A stretch of DNA of 64,000 bases. Source: Streptomyces mutomycini (GTDB lineage: Bacteria > Actinomycetota > Actinomycetes > Streptomycetales > Streptomycetaceae). Under the pieces are notes generated by a model, which worked only from the letters and a program-made list of their open reading frames with translations, made no database searches and was not told the origin of the DNA. Made by a program: the position numbers and the translations under genes. Shown here one piece after another: positions 1 through 8,768 of the stretch. The stretch lies in NCBI RefSeq assembly GCF_001700505.1, contig NZ_MAPV01000023.1:55554-119553 (forward strand). Reading direction: 5' to 3'. Every line of letters begins with the position of its first letter. Within the stretch, counting starts at the first letter, position 1.

Positions 1-493
1 CGTGCAGTTCTTCCAGCGCGATGCCCAGCTCGGCGGCGACCTCGGGCTCCGAGGGTGTGCGCCGCAGCCTCGCCTCCAGCGTGGCGTACGCACGCTCGAC
101 GTTGCGCGCCTTCTGCCGCACGGACCGGGGAATCCAGTCCAGCGCCCGGAGTTCGTCGATCATCGCGCCGCGGATCCTGGTGATCGCGTAGGTCTCGAAC
201 TTGATGGCCCGCTCGATGTCGAACTTCTCGATGGCGTCGATCAGCCCGAAGACGCCGGACGAGACGAAGTCCGCCTGCTCCACGTTGGACGGCAGCCCCA
301 CACTGACCCGGCCAGCGACGTATTTCACGAGCGGCGAGTAGTGCAGGATCAGCTGCTCCCGCAGCCTCTCGTCGCCGGTGGCCTTGTACGAACGCCACAA
401 CTCGTCGAGCGAGGAGGGGGCGGGAGGGCGCACAGTGCCACGCGCAGCCGGTGGCGCTGCCGCGCGGTCAGACCCGGAGGTGTGCTGGGGCAT
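1..493 (-). CDS. whiG: RNA polymerase sigma factor WhiG (C-terminus outside window)
   Basis: The N-terminal ~164 residues of a group 3 (FliA/WhiG) sigma factor; the rest lies beyond the left edge. Visible are the region 1.2/2 features: a Ser-Leu-Asp-Glu-Leu-Trp start of the helical domain, the [16 protein letters not shown] segment, and the [20 protein letters not shown] and [20 protein letters not shown] motifs of regions 2.1-2.4 that bind core polymerase and the -10 element. In Streptomyces WhiG directs early sporulation genes such as whiH and whiI in aerial hyphae. The ATG at 491-493 follows a Pro/Ala-rich tail. It is the last gene of the long minus-strand run, about 260 bp beyond dprA. 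Identity rests on family resemblance and synteny with the DprA-ComM-YraN genes. Confidence 0.93.
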   Translation of the reverse strand, partial: MPQHTSGSDRAAAPPAARGTVRPPAPSSLDELWRSYKATGDERLREQLILHYSPLVKYVAGRVSVGLPSNVEQADFVSSGVFGLIDAIEKFDIERAIKFETYAITRIRGAMIDELRALDWIPRSVRQKARNVERAYATLEARLRRTPSEPEVAAELGIALEELH

Positions 494-754
494 GTGGTGC
501 CTTGAGCCGTTCTGCTGTGAAGTGCTGGGACGTGTCTCTGGGGCGGATTCCTCGTGAGCGTAGCGTGACTGAGCTGTTGCGGTGCGCGCAGGACAAGGGA
601 GCCGTGCTGTGCGATTACGTTCCAAATCTCTCGTCGTCCTCCTGCCGTCGGGCAGGGCCGACGACGGGGGCCGTCACCACTCGCACCGCCCCCTGACGCC
701 CGGACGGGTGCCGCCGAGGTCGTCGGCATCACCTTTTCACCCGAATGCTCCGGG
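494..754. other. Intergenic region upstream of whiG
   Basis: About 260 bp between the dprA stop and the whiG start. It should hold the whiG promoter because this spacer is far wider than those in the upstream operon. I see no convincing -10/-35 pair, hairpin or small gene. Confidence 0.5.
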
Positions 755-1927
755 TCAAGTAACGGCTCGCCGCGCGTCCCCGTTGCGTGTGCGTCCCGGC
801 GTCAACCGCCATCCATCGCCCTGGCGTTCGACGAACCCCAGTGAGTGCAGTTCGTACAACCTCCCGAGGGCTTCGTCCATTGACGCTCCGGCGCTCCGGG
901 CCACGTCACGCCCGTCCATGACCCCTGTGCCGGGCAGTGCGTCCAGCACCCGTGCGGAGGCGGCGTCGAGCAGGTCCCGGGGCAGGACGGGGCCGGTTCT
1001 GGCCGGGGCGAGTTCGCCCATCTCCCCCACCAGCTCGACGACTTCAGCGGCGTCGGTGACCAGGACGCCCTCTCCGCGCAGGAGTTCATGGACCCCGGAA
1101 GAGAGACCGCTGGTGGCGGGGCCCGGCACCCCCATGACGAAGCGGCCCAGCCGTTCCGCGTTCCTCGCGGTGGCCAGTGAGCCGCTGCGGTATTCCGCCT
1201 CCACCACCACGGTGCCTCGCGTGAGCGCCGCGATCACCCTGTTCCGCAGGACGAATCTGCTGCGCGTCGGATGGTCCGAGGGCGGCAGTTCACCCATGAC
1301 CATGCCCTGTTCCACGATGCGCCCGATCAGCTCGGCGTGACCCCTGGGATAGGCCACGTCCACCCCGCAGGCCAGGACCGCCATGGTCGCCCCGCCGGCG
1401 GCCAGCGCACCCCGGTGGGCGGCGCCGTCCACCCCGAACGCGGCGCCGGAGACCACCACCCAGCCCAGCTCGGCCAGGCCCGCGGCGAGCGTCGCGGACA
1501 TGTGCGCCCCGTAGGGCGTACAGGCCCGGGCTCCTACGACGGCGACCGAGCGCAGGGCCCAGAGGCGCAGGTCGGACCGGCCTCGCACCCAGAGGCCGAT
1601 GGGCCGCGCGTCCCTCAGGTCGTCGAGCTGGCTGGGCCACTCCCGGTCGCCGGGACAGACGAACCGCCCTCCGATCGCGGCCACGTCCGCCAGGTCCCTC
1701 CCGGGGTCGGCACCCGACGCCCGCAGGCGATAGCCGGCGAGCCGTGCCGGAGTCATCCCCTTGAGCGCCTGCGCCGCTCCGTCAGTGCCGGTGAGACACC
1801 GGATCAGCTCGACGGGCCCGATCTCGCGGATCCAGCGGCCACCGCGTTCGTCCCCCGGCTCGAACACGCGGGTCAGGGCGGCGCGCGCCAGCCGCTCCCG
1901 CTCCCCCTGGGCCGGCGGGGCGTTCAC
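755..1927 (-). CDS. dprA: DNA-processing protein DprA (DNA protecting protein)
   Basis: A 390-residue DprA/Smf protein. DprA proteins bind single-stranded DNA and load RecA during uptake of transforming DNA; the role in non-competent Streptomyces is unclear. A Rossmann-like core is visible with SVAVVGARACTPYG near residues 127-140 and VVSGAAFGVDGAAHRGAL near 158-174. It is followed by GTVVVEAEYRSGSLATA and a C-terminal winged helix (about 320-385). The GTG start at 1925-1927 overlaps the upstream comM-like stop by 4 bases (GTGA), indicating translational coupling. A much longer open frame continues upstream, but it is only the shadow of the comM-like gene. Confidence 0.93.
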   Translation of the reverse strand: MNAPPAQGERERLARAALTRVFEPGDERGGRWIREIGPVELIRCLTGTDGAAQALKGMTPARLAGYRLRASGADPGRDLADVAAIGGRFVCPGDREWPSQLDDLRDARPIGLWVRGRSDLRLWALRSVAVVGARACTPYGAHMSATLAAGLAELGWVVVSGAAFGVDGAAHRGALAAGGATMAVLACGVDVAYPRGHAELIGRIVEQGMVMGELPPSDHPTRSRFVLRNRVIAALTRGTVVVEAEYRSGSLATARNAERLGRFVMGVPGPATSGLSSGVHELLRGEGVLVTDAAEVVELVGEMGELAPARTGPVLPRDLLDAASARVLDALPGTGVMDGRDVARSAGASMDEALGRLYELHSLGFVERQGDGWRLTPGRTRNGDARRAVT

Positions 1928-3546
1928 GAGGCACCCGCCCGCATCGGAACCCCCCGCTGGATGCCCGTCCGCAGCTCCAGCGCCACCGCGATGTCCGAGG
2001 CGTCCGGGCGGTCGGCGGCCCTCAGGTCGGCGACCGTCCACGCCACGCGCAGGACCCGGTCGAGGCCGCGGGCCGTGAGGACGCCCCGCTCCATGTCGCG
2101 CTCGGCCGCCATCAACGCGCCGGGCGCAGTGACCAGCCTCGTCCGCAGTTCGTGCCCGGGCACTTCGCTGTTGGTGGTCCAGGGGGTCCCGGCGAGTCGC
2201 TCCGCGGCGCGCTCCCTGGCCTCCCGCACCCGGCCCGCCACCTCGGCCGAGGTCTCCCCGCGGCCGCCGCTCCCCATCAGGTCGGCCCTGCCGACCGGCT
2301 CGACCTCGACCCGCAGGTCGACGCGGTCGAGCAGCGGGCCCGACAGCCGCGCCTGATAGCGGCGGACCGCGGAGGGCGGGCATTCGCAGCCGGCACCCGC
2401 CAGAGTGTGCCGGCCGCACGGGCAGGGGTTCGCGGCGAGGATCATGAGGAAGCGTGCGGGCAGCCGGACGACCCCGGCCGCGCGGGCGACCACCACGTGC
2501 CCGGACTCCAGGGGCTGGCGCAGCGCGTCGAGCGCCCTCCCGGAGAACTCCGGGGCCTCGTCGAGGAAGAGAACGCCCCGGTGCGCCAGGGACACCGCAC
2601 CCGGCCTCGGCAGGCCGTTCCCCCCGCCCACCAGTGACTGCATCGTCGCCGAGTGGTGGGGGGCGCAGTACGGCGCCCTGCTGATCAGTGGTTCGCCCGG
2701 AGGGAGGATGCCGGCGACCGAGTGCACCGCCGTCACTTCGAGGGATTCCTGCCGGGAGAGCGGCGGCAGGATCGCCGTGAGCCGCTCGGCCAGCATGGTC
2801 TTCCCCGCGCCGGGCGGCCCGGAGAGCAGCAGATGATGCCCTCCCGCGGCCGCCACCTCCAGTGCCTTGCGCGCCCGGCCCTGGCCAGCCACATCGGCCA
2901 GGTCCGGCCGGTGTGCAGTGCCGTCGGAGGACAGTGGTGCCAGCCCGGTGCCGAGGCCGGCTCCGGGCACCATCAGTCCGGCGAGCATCGCGTCGGGGCG
3001 GCCCCGGTCGGCGGCCGGCTCCTCGGGCACGGGTTCGTCGCCGAGGACGGCGATCAGCTGACGCAGGCTCCGGACGCCGAGGACGGAGACGCCCGGCACG
3101 AGCGCGGCCTCTCCCGCGGTCTGCTCCGGGACGACCACCTGCCGGTACCCGGCCTCCGCCGCCGCGAGCACCGCGGGCAGCACCCCGCGCACCGGGCGGA
3201 CCCTGCCGTCGAGGCCGAGCTCCCCGATCATCACCACGTCGGCGATGGCAGCGGGGTCGATCCGCTCCGCCGCGCCGAGCACCGCACACGCGACGGCCAG
3301 ATCGAAACCCGAACCGCCCTTGGGCACGGACGCCGGGGACAGGCCCACCGTGAGCTTCTTCTGCGGCCACTCGGCCCCGGAATTGACGACCGCGGCCCTG
3401 ACCCGGTCCCGGCTCTCCACCAGGCTCTTGTCCGGCAGACCGACGAGCGTGAACGCCGCCACGCCCGGTTCCAGATCGGCCTGCACCTCCACCACCACGC
3501 CCTCGACGCCCACCAGCGCCACCGAACACGCCCGCGCGAACCCCAT
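1924..3546 (-). CDS. YifB/ComM family Mg-chelatase-like AAA+ ATPase
   Basis: A 540-residue YifB-type AAA+ protein. ComM in competent bacteria is a hexameric helicase promoting branch migration during natural transformation; the actinobacterial role is inferred only from family. The order is an N-terminal ChlI/Lon-protease-like domain (about 20-140, with FTLVGLPDKSLVESRDRVRAA), then the AAA+ module. The Walker A motif GPPGAGKT is near residue 243 and the Walker B-like RGVLFLDEAPEF near 325. A four-Cys patch (NPCPCG... and CECPP) and a C-terminal lid follow. The ATG at 3544-3546 overlaps the yraN stop by one base (TGATG), and the 3' end overlaps dprA by 4 bases. Confidence 0.92.
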   Translation of the reverse strand: MGFARACSVALVGVEGVVVEVQADLEPGVAAFTLVGLPDKSLVESRDRVRAAVVNSGAEWPQKKLTVGLSPASVPKGGSGFDLAVACAVLGAAERIDPAAIADVVMIGELGLDGRVRPVRGVLPAVLAAAEAGYRQVVVPEQTAGEAALVPGVSVLGVRSLRQLIAVLGDEPVPEEPAADRGRPDAMLAGLMVPGAGLGTGLAPLSSDGTAHRPDLADVAGQGRARKALEVAAAGGHHLLLSGPPGAGKTMLAERLTAILPPLSRQESLEVTAVHSVAGILPPGEPLISRAPYCAPHHSATMQSLVGGGNGLPRPGAVSLAHRGVLFLDEAPEFSGRALDALRQPLESGHVVVARAAGVVRLPARFLMILAANPCPCGRHTLAGAGCECPPSAVRRYQARLSGPLLDRVDLRVEVEPVGRADLMGSGGRGETSAEVAGRVREARERAAERLAGTPWTTNSEVPGHELRTRLVTAPGALMAAERDMERGVLTARGLDRVLRVAWTVADLRAADRPDASDIAVALELRTGIQRGVPMRAGAS

Positions 3547-3905
3547 CAGGCCACGCCCCGCACGTGCTCGGTCACCGGGGCACCGCGCCTGGGCAGGATC
3601 ACACCGACCAGATCGATCCGGACCCCGCCCGGCGGCGGCCCGCCATGACCGTCGAGCCAGATCTCGGCGAGCCTGCGCAGCCGCTCCGCCTTGGCCGGTG
3701 TGACGGCCTCCATCGGATGTTCGAAGGAGCCCGCCCTGCGCGCCTTCACCTCGCAGACGACCACCGCATCGCCGTCCCTGGCGACGATGTCGATCTCTCC
3801 CGCGCGACACCGCCAGTTGCGCTCCAGCACGGTCATACCGGCGCTTGCCAGCAGCCGTGCCGCCAGATCCTCGCCGTACCGCCCGAGTGCACCCCGTGCG
3901 TTCAT
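3546..3905 (-). CDS. YraN family endonuclease-like protein (UPF0102)
   Basis: A 119-residue member of the YraN family, which has a restriction-endonuclease-like fold and no firmly established substrate. The signature is intact: GEDLAARLL near 11-19 and [21 protein letters not shown] around 36-56, with the metal-site pattern E37-x-D39 ... E52-x-K54. The ATG at 3903-3905 is chosen because GGAGGTGG lies about 6 bases upstream; the frame stays open further 5' but that stretch is not family-like. It overlaps the comM-like gene by one base, giving the usual yraN-comM-dprA order. Confidence 0.88.
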   Translation of the reverse strand: MNARGALGRYGEDLAARLLASAGMTVLERNWRCRAGEIDIVARDGDAVVVCEVKARRAGSFEHPMEAVTPAKAERLRRLAEIWLDGHGGPPPGGVRIDLVGVILPRRGAPVTEHVRGVA

Positions 3906-4075
3906 ATCGGCACCACCTCCGGCACCGACTGTGACGCGGCCCGCCCGAGCTGGTGGATCTTGGTGGACAACCGGCTCGATGTGAATATCCCGGCCACTCG
4001 GACGAGTGAACCGGGACACCGGGCGATGCGTCCGGGATCAGTCGTCGAACCAGGACGCCGGGGGCTTGTCCGGAA

Positions 4076-4384
4076 TCAGCCGCCCGGAAGTTCGAGATCG
4101 CTCTTGTTGAGCTCCTCGATGTTCACGTCCTTGAACGTCAGCACCCGGACCTGCTTGACGAACCGGGCGGGCCTGTACATGTCCCAGACCCACGCGTCCG
4201 CCATGGAAACCTCGAAAAAGACCTCACCCTGGACCGAGTGCACCTGCATCTCGTAATCGTTGGTGAGGTAGAAGCGCCGTTCGGTCTCGATCACATATTT
4301 GAACAGACCGACGACATCGCGGTACTCCCGGTAGAGCTTCAGCTCCATCTCGGTCTCGTACTTCTCGAGGTCCTCGGCACTCAT
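4076..4384 (-). CDS. DUF2469 family protein
   Basis: A 102-residue acidic protein of the actinobacterial DUF2469 family, function unknown. It starts MSAEDLEKYETEMELKLYRE and carries conserved aromatic segments (RRFYLTNDYEMQVH, VSMADAWVWDMYRPARF, VRVLTFKDVNIEEL). No signal peptide or membrane segment is seen. The ATG at 4382-4384 has AAGGGGAA about 6 bases upstream and matches the usual family N-terminus; a longer in-frame start exists but lacks support. It sits between the NUDIX gene and yraN, probably in the same transcription unit. Confidence 0.88.
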   Translation of the reverse strand: MSAEDLEKYETEMELKLYREYRDVVGLFKYVIETERRFYLTNDYEMQVHSVQGEVFFEVSMADAWVWDMYRPARFVKQVRVLTFKDVNIEELNKSDLELPGG

Positions 4385-4447
4385 GGCATGTTCCCCTTCA
4401 GCCGTGCGTCCCCCCATTGTGCGTCAGCCCCGCGCGCCCCTGGCCGA

Positions 4448-4936
4448 TTAGACGATTTCGGGGGCGAGAACCAGCGGAACACTCGGGGGACCCTCGTCGA
4501 GCAGCGTGCGCAGCAGCCCGGCGAGCCTGGTCGGGTACACCGTCTCACGCGTGGCGAGAAGTTCGGCGGAAGTCCACCACCTCAGACCGGCGACACTGCG
4601 CAGCTCCAGCTCGGTGAGGCCCTTCTGATCGGTGGCCGTCTGCGGCGTACGGGCCAGGAAGTACCACTCGTCCTGGTCCCAGCGCCGCCCGTCGAACGGG
4701 AAGGAGCAGGTCCTCGTCCACAGCAGAGGACCGAGGGAGACATCCGTGATCCCGGTCTCCTCGCCGAGCTCGCGCAGGGCGGCCTCCTCGCGGGTCTCCC
4801 CGCCCTCCAGGCCGCCGCCCGGGGTGAACCACCAGTTGTCGGCCGGGTCCCCGGGCTCGAAGCCGTGCAGCAACAGGATCCGGTCGTCCGGGTCCAGGAG
4901 CACCACACGGGCCACCTTGCGTGCCTCAGTGCGCAC
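4448..4936 (-). CDS. NUDIX hydrolase
   Basis: A 162-residue MutT-like hydrolase that would cleave a nucleoside diphosphate linked to another moiety; the substrate cannot be told. The Nudix box GX5EX7REUXEEXGU is complete from about residue 40 to 62 (GGGLEGGETREEAALRELGEE then TGI, with the metal-binding REUXEE). A Trp/Phe-rich strand NWWFTPGG precedes it. The GTG at 4934-4936 is preferred because VRTEARKVARVVLLD looks like the first strand; a second GTG at 4961-4963 would add nine basic residues. The gene overlaps the end of sipZ by 11 bases, suggesting coupling to the signal peptidase genes. Confidence 0.86.
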   Translation of the reverse strand: MRTEARKVARVVLLDPDDRILLLHGFEPGDPADNWWFTPGGGLEGGETREEAALRELGEETGITDVSLGPLLWTRTCSFPFDGRRWDQDEWYFLARTPQTATDQKGLTELELRSVAGLRWWTSAELLATRETVYPTRLAGLLRTLLDEGPPSVPLVLAPEIV

Positions 4937-5699
4937 CGGCGGACGCCTTCGGCCGCTTGGCACCGCGCCCGGAGCGGGCCACGAGCGGGCCGTAGGCAGC
5001 GCCGCCCAGGATCAGCACCACACCCATCACGAGGGCGCCCGCCTGCAGGGGCAGCGGACCTTCGGACGACACCCCGCCGGGCAGCGCGGCGAAGGCCCCC
5101 GGCCGGCCGATCATGCCGTTCATGGGCCAGGCCACGGCGTCCACCCGGGCCTGGACCGCACTGCGGGGCACCGAGCCCTGCCCCGGGTCCTCCAGATGTA
5201 CGCGGGAGTCCATGGAGGTGCTGCGTTCGTCCCCGAGGAGGAAGAGCTGGCCCTCGGGGACATCGGCCGTGAAGTTCTGGGGGGAGGCCGGCGCCTCGCC
5301 CTCCGCCGGGACGAGGGACGAGGCTCCCTCCGCCCGCAGATACGGTTCCTCGACGGGCTCGCCGTTGACCGTGAGCCGCCCGCCCTTGTCGCAGCAGGCG
5401 ACCTTGTCACCGCCCACGCCGACGACCCGTTTCACCATCGGCATGTCGCCCCACGCCGTGTCGGTGAAGACGACCACGTCCCCGCGCCGCACGTCGTCGC
5501 CGTCTATCCGCTCGGCGAGGACCCTGTCACCGGCGTTCACCGTCGGTGTCATCGAGTCGGTCGGCACGGTGTACGGCTTGTACACCACCGCTCCCCAGGC
5601 GAAGCCGCCGAGAAAGAGCACACAGCCGACGGCCACGGCCAGGTTCGACAACGTGCTGCCGAGCCGGCCGCGGCCGTCATGACGTCCTGAACCACTCAT
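4926..5699 (-). CDS. sipZ: Type I signal peptidase, SipZ-like (fourth in cluster)
   Basis: A 257-residue signal peptidase I that removes Sec/Tat signal peptides at the outer face of the membrane. One N-terminal membrane span (about 17-40) is followed by the catalytic Ser49 in VPTDSMTPT and the general base Lys90 in MVKRVVGVGGD. Box E is GDERSTSMDSR instead of the more usual GDHR-SDSR. A second hydrophobic span near 212-235 (GALVMGVVLILGGAAYG) anchors the C-terminus. The ATG at 5697-5699 follows GGGGAG at good spacing. Upstream in-frame starts reach the sipY stop but lack ribosome-binding sequence. Naming follows the S. lividans sipWXYZ order. Confidence 0.9.
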   Translation of the reverse strand: MSGSGRHDGRGRLGSTLSNLAVAVGCVLFLGGFAWGAVVYKPYTVPTDSMTPTVNAGDRVLAERIDGDDVRRGDVVVFTDTAWGDMPMVKRVVGVGGDKVACCDKGGRLTVNGEPVEEPYLRAEGASSLVPAEGEAPASPQNFTADVPEGQLFLLGDERSTSMDSRVHLEDPGQGSVPRSAVQARVDAVAWPMNGMIGRPGAFAALPGGVSSEGPLPLQAGALVMGVVLILGGAAYGPLVARSGRGAKRPKASAGAH

Positions 5700-5748
5700 C
5701 CCAGCGCTCCCCATCGGAGATCGACAATCGCTGATCCGAGTCGGCACC

Positions 5749-6645
5749 CTACCCGGCGGTATGCCCGCGGGTCAGCCTGCGGCGACGCCAGAACACGAGG
5801 GGCAGCGCTCCGGCTACACCCAGTGCTCCGGGCACGGCGACAGCGGCAGCCGCGTCGAGGCCGGGCTGGTCGAACGTGCTCGGCACCGGAAGGGTCGCCC
5901 AGCGGTTGACGGGCCAGGCCACGACGACGGCCCGCCCGACCACCTCGTCCGTGGACACGGTGCCCTGACCGGGCAGCTCCTGGTGGTAGCGGGAGTCCAG
6001 CGAATTCTGCCGGTGGTCGCCCATCACCCAGATCCGGCCCTCGGGCACATTGATCGGTCCGAACGGCTCGTCGTCGCAGGCGCTGTTGCCGGCGAAGATG
6101 AACGACTTGTCGTCGAGCGCCTTGCCGTTGACCGTCACCGGCCCGTTCTTCTTGCACTCGACGGTGTCGCCGCCGACGGCGATCACCCTCTTGATCAGGT
6201 CCTTCTCCTCCGCGGAGGGCATCAGCCCGATGAAGCTCAGGAACTTCTGCACCGCGTTGGGCTCGGGCGTCGCCGTGTCCTCAAGCCAGCCGCCCGGATC
6301 GTGGAAGACCACGACCTCTCCGCGCTCGGGCTCCGAGCCGAACCACGGCGTCAGCTTGTCGACCAGCACCCGGTCACCCCGCTGCAGGGTGTTCTGCATC
6401 GAGTCCGAGGGAATCGAGAACGCCTGCACCAGGAACGTCTTGATCAGCAGCGCGAGAATGAGCGCGATACCGATGAGGAGCGGCAGCTCCTTCCAGAAGG
6501 AACGGGGCTTCTTCACCGCCGTACTTCCACTGCCCGGGGACTCGCCGTCACTCTCCGCCTCCACCGGGACCCCGTTGTTCGAAGGCCGGTCCTCGGGTTC
6601 GTCGTGTCCGGATCGTGCGCCGACCGCCAAATCCCCCACATCCAC
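5749..6645 (-). CDS. sipY: Type I signal peptidase, SipY-like (third in cluster)
   Basis: A 298-residue signal peptidase with an acidic, Gly/Ser-rich cytoplasmic N-terminus of about 50 residues and a membrane span near 54-75. The catalytic Ser82 lies in SIPSDSMQNTL and Lys152 in LIKRVIAVGGD; box E is GDHRQNSLDSRYH. The C-terminus has a second span (about 265-285, AAAAVAVPGALGVAGALPLVF) followed by RRRR. The GTG at 6643-6645 has GGAGTGAGGA directly upstream and lies inside the 3' end of sipX, a 98-bp overlap. In S. lividans SipY is reported to be the main signal peptidase; that role is carried over here only by position and layout. Confidence 0.9.
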   Translation of the reverse strand: MDVGDLAVGARSGHDEPEDRPSNNGVPVEAESDGESPGSGSTAVKKPRSFWKELPLLIGIALILALLIKTFLVQAFSIPSDSMQNTLQRGDRVLVDKLTPWFGSEPERGEVVVFHDPGGWLEDTATPEPNAVQKFLSFIGLMPSAEEKDLIKRVIAVGGDTVECKKNGPVTVNGKALDDKSFIFAGNSACDDEPFGPINVPEGRIWVMGDHRQNSLDSRYHQELPGQGTVSTDEVVGRAVVVAWPVNRWATLPVPSTFDQPGLDAAAAVAVPGALGVAGALPLVFWRRRRLTRGHTAG

Positions 6646-7606
6646 TCCTCACTCCGTGCCACCGCCCACGCCCGATTCGGCGCAGGCCCACCACTCCCAT
6701 AACGAGCGGGAGTTCCGCAGGGGTCGGGAGCAGGACCATTCCGTTGCGATCCTGGGAGGACACACTATTCGACCGGGCCGTCCCAGCTGTCGCTCCGGCG
6801 CTCCCGTCAGGGACGGAGGCGTATGTTCCGGGCTCCTCCAGCCTGCGCCAGTGCCCGAACGGCCATGCGATCACCACGGCCCGGCCCACGACCTCGTCCT
6901 CCGACACCGTGCCCTTCCCCGGCTTGTCGAGGTGGAAGCGTGAGTCTGCGGAATTCGACCGGTGGTCGCCCATCACGAAGATGCGGCCCTGGGGGACCTT
7001 CACCTCGAATTTGAGAGTGGACGGCACGTCACCGGGATTCAGATACGGCTCGTCGAGCGCCACGCCGTTGACCGTGATCCTGCCGTCGGTGCCGCAGCAC
7101 TCCACGGTGTCACCCCCGACCGCCACCACCCGCTTGATCAGGTCCTGCTCGTCCGCCGACGGCAGCAGCCCGATGAAGGTCAGCAGTTCCTTGACCTGTT
7201 TGACCCCGGCGGGCGGGTCCTCGGGTACGGCGCTCTCCTGCTGCAGCCAGCCGCCCGGGTCCTTGAAGACGACGACGTCCCCACGCTGCGGTTCGGAGCC
7301 GAACCAGGGGGTCAGCTTGTCCACCAGCACCCGGTCACCGATCCGGATGGTCTGCTCCATCGATCCGGAGGGGATCACGAAGGCCTGGACGAGAAAGGTC
7401 TTGAGCACCAGCGCGATCAGCAGTGCCACCAGGACGAGGAGGGGTATCTCCTTGATCGCCGACCGGCGCCTGCGGCGTTTCACCTTGCGGGCCAGCTTGC
7501 GGCGCTCCGCCCGCGTGGGCAGCGAGCGGGTCCCGGTGCGCCTCGACCCGGTGGGCAGCGGCTGACCCCTCTCGGGTGCCGCCCTCCTCCGCCCCCGGTT
7601 ACCCAT
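6548..7606 (-). CDS. sipX: Type I signal peptidase, SipX-like (second in cluster)
   Basis: A 352-residue signal peptidase with a very basic N-terminal cytoplasmic segment (residues 1-49, KVKRRRRRSAIKEIP) and one span near 52-72. Catalytic Ser82 is in VIPSGSMEQTI, Lys158 in LIKRVVAVGGD, and box E is GDHRSNSADSRFH. Beyond the catalytic domain there is a weak hydrophobic stretch (ELPLVMGVVGL) and then an unusual Gly/Arg-rich tail of about 45 residues. That tail is encoded in the part overlapping sipY by 98 bp. The ATG at 7604-7606 overlaps the sipW stop by 8 bases. Confidence 0.9.
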   Translation of the reverse strand: MGNRGRRRAAPERGQPLPTGSRRTGTRSLPTRAERRKLARKVKRRRRRSAIKEIPLLVLVALLIALVLKTFLVQAFVIPSGSMEQTIRIGDRVLVDKLTPWFGSEPQRGDVVVFKDPGGWLQQESAVPEDPPAGVKQVKELLTFIGLLPSADEQDLIKRVVAVGGDTVECCGTDGRITVNGVALDEPYLNPGDVPSTLKFEVKVPQGRIFVMGDHRSNSADSRFHLDKPGKGTVSEDEVVGRAVVIAWPFGHWRRLEEPGTYASVPDGSAGATAGTARSNSVSSQDRNGMVLLPTPAELPLVMGVVGLRRIGRGRWHGVRSGCGGFGGRRTIRTRRTRGPAFEQRGPGGGGE

Positions 7607-8372
7607 GGTCCCCGTCCGCCGGCCGTACGCCGGTGAAGGCGTCGGTGCCCTCCAGGGAGCCGAGCCTGCCGAGGGGCCAGCCGAGCCAGTCGACGCGTCC
7701 GATCACCCGCTCGACGGGCACCATGCCACCTCCGGGCTGCCCCAGATGGTCACGGGAGTCCCGCGAGTTGCTGCGGTGGTCGCCCATCACCCACAGCTTG
7801 CCGTCCGGCACCACGATGTCGAAGGCGACGTCGGACGGACGGTCACCCGGGTGCAGATACGGCTCGTCGAGCGGAGCGCCGTTCACCTCGAGCCTCCCCC
7901 GCTTCTCGCAGCAGACCACACGGTCGCCCCCCACGCCCACCACCCGCTTCACGAAGTCGGACCCGGCGGGTTCGGCCAGCCCCAGGGACGCGGCCGCCCC
8001 CCGCAGCAGCGTGCCGACGGCGTTCCCCCCGGCCGCCGTCTCCGGTACGAAGGATCCGGTGCCGTCGAAGACCACCACGTCGCCACGCCGGGGCTCGGTG
8101 CCGAAACGGTACGCCAGTTTGTTGACGAGGACCCGGTCCCCGATCTGGAGCGTGGGCTGCATCGAGCCACTGGGTATCAGGAAGGGCTGCAGGACGAAAG
8201 CGCTGAAGAGCAGCAGAGCGGCCGTGCAGAGCATGCCGAGGAAGACGGTCCGTCCCCAGGACATCGACGCGGCCGGCCGCTCCCGGACATGCGTGGAGCG
8301 CGACCCCTCCTCCGTCCCGTCCGCGGGGCCGGAGGAGCGATCGCGCTCCATGTGCTGTGCTTCGGTGTCCAT
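7599..8372 (-). CDS. sipW: Type I signal peptidase, SipW-like (first in cluster)
   Basis: A 257-residue signal peptidase with a hydrophilic N-terminus, a single membrane span near 40-62, catalytic Ser70 in LIPSGSMQPTL, Lys142 in FVKRVVGVGGD and box E GDHRSNSRDSR. Unlike its three neighbours it has no C-terminal hydrophobic anchor. It lies 45 bp downstream of rplS and overlaps sipX by 8 bases, so sipW-X-Y are likely co-transcribed. The ATG at 8370-8372 starts a frame with no better alternative before the span; Met37 is a possible internal start. Confidence 0.88.
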   Translation of the reverse strand: MDTEAQHMERDRSSGPADGTEEGSRSTHVRERPAASMSWGRTVFLGMLCTAALLLFSAFVLQPFLIPSGSMQPTLQIGDRVLVNKLAYRFGTEPRRGDVVVFDGTGSFVPETAAGGNAVGTLLRGAAASLGLAEPAGSDFVKRVVGVGGDRVVCCEKRGRLEVNGAPLDEPYLHPGDRPSDVAFDIVVPDGKLWVMGDHRSNSRDSRDHLGQPGGGMVPVERVIGRVDWLGWPLGRLGSLEGTDAFTGVRPADGDHG

Positions 8373-8417
8373 CGGGGCCGAATCCTATCGGGCCATGCTG
8401 TGGACGCCGGAGGTGAA

Positions 8418-8768
8418 TCAGCGGTCGCGCTTCTCCTTGATCTTCGCGGCCTTGCCGCGGAGCTCACGGAGGAAGTAAAGCTTGGCGCGACGGACGTCAC
8501 CGCGGGTGACGAGCTCGATCTTCTCGAAGATCGGGCTGTGCACCGGGAAGGTGCGCTCGACGCCGACGCTGAAGGAGACCTTGCGGACCGTGAAGGTCTC
8601 GCTGACGCCCGAGCCCTGGCGGCGGATGACAACGCCCTTGAACTGCTGGATACGGGAGCGGTTGCCCTCGATCACGCGCACGTGGACGTTGACGGTGTCA
8701 CCGGGGCGGAACGCCGGGAGGTCGGTACGGAGCGAGGCGGCGTTGACGCCATCGAGCAGGGAAGTCAT
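8418..8768 (-). CDS. rplS: 50S ribosomal protein L19 (bL19)
   Basis: A 116-residue bL19 that sits at the 30S-50S interface. The characteristic segments are [53 protein letters not shown] and [20 protein letters not shown]. The ATG at 8766-8768 ([14 protein letters not shown]) fits the family N-terminus. A 124-bp spacer separates it from trmD and contains a small hairpin (8855-8869) too weak to call. It is the last member of the conserved rpsP-rimM-trmD-rplS group before the sip genes. Confidence 0.97.
   Translation of the reverse strand: MTSLLDGVNAASLRTDLPAFRPGDTVNVHVRVIEGNRSRIQQFKGVVIRRQGSGVSETFTVRKVSFSVGVERTFPVHSPIFEKIELVTRGDVRRAKLYFLRELRGKAAKIKEKRDR

Noticed and set aside
755..3529. A 924-codon open minus-strand frame covering dprA and much of the comM-like gene
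   Set aside because: Only the part downstream of the GTG at 1927 is DprA. The upstream part is Arg/Gly-rich low complexity, the alternate-frame shadow of the AAA+ gene.
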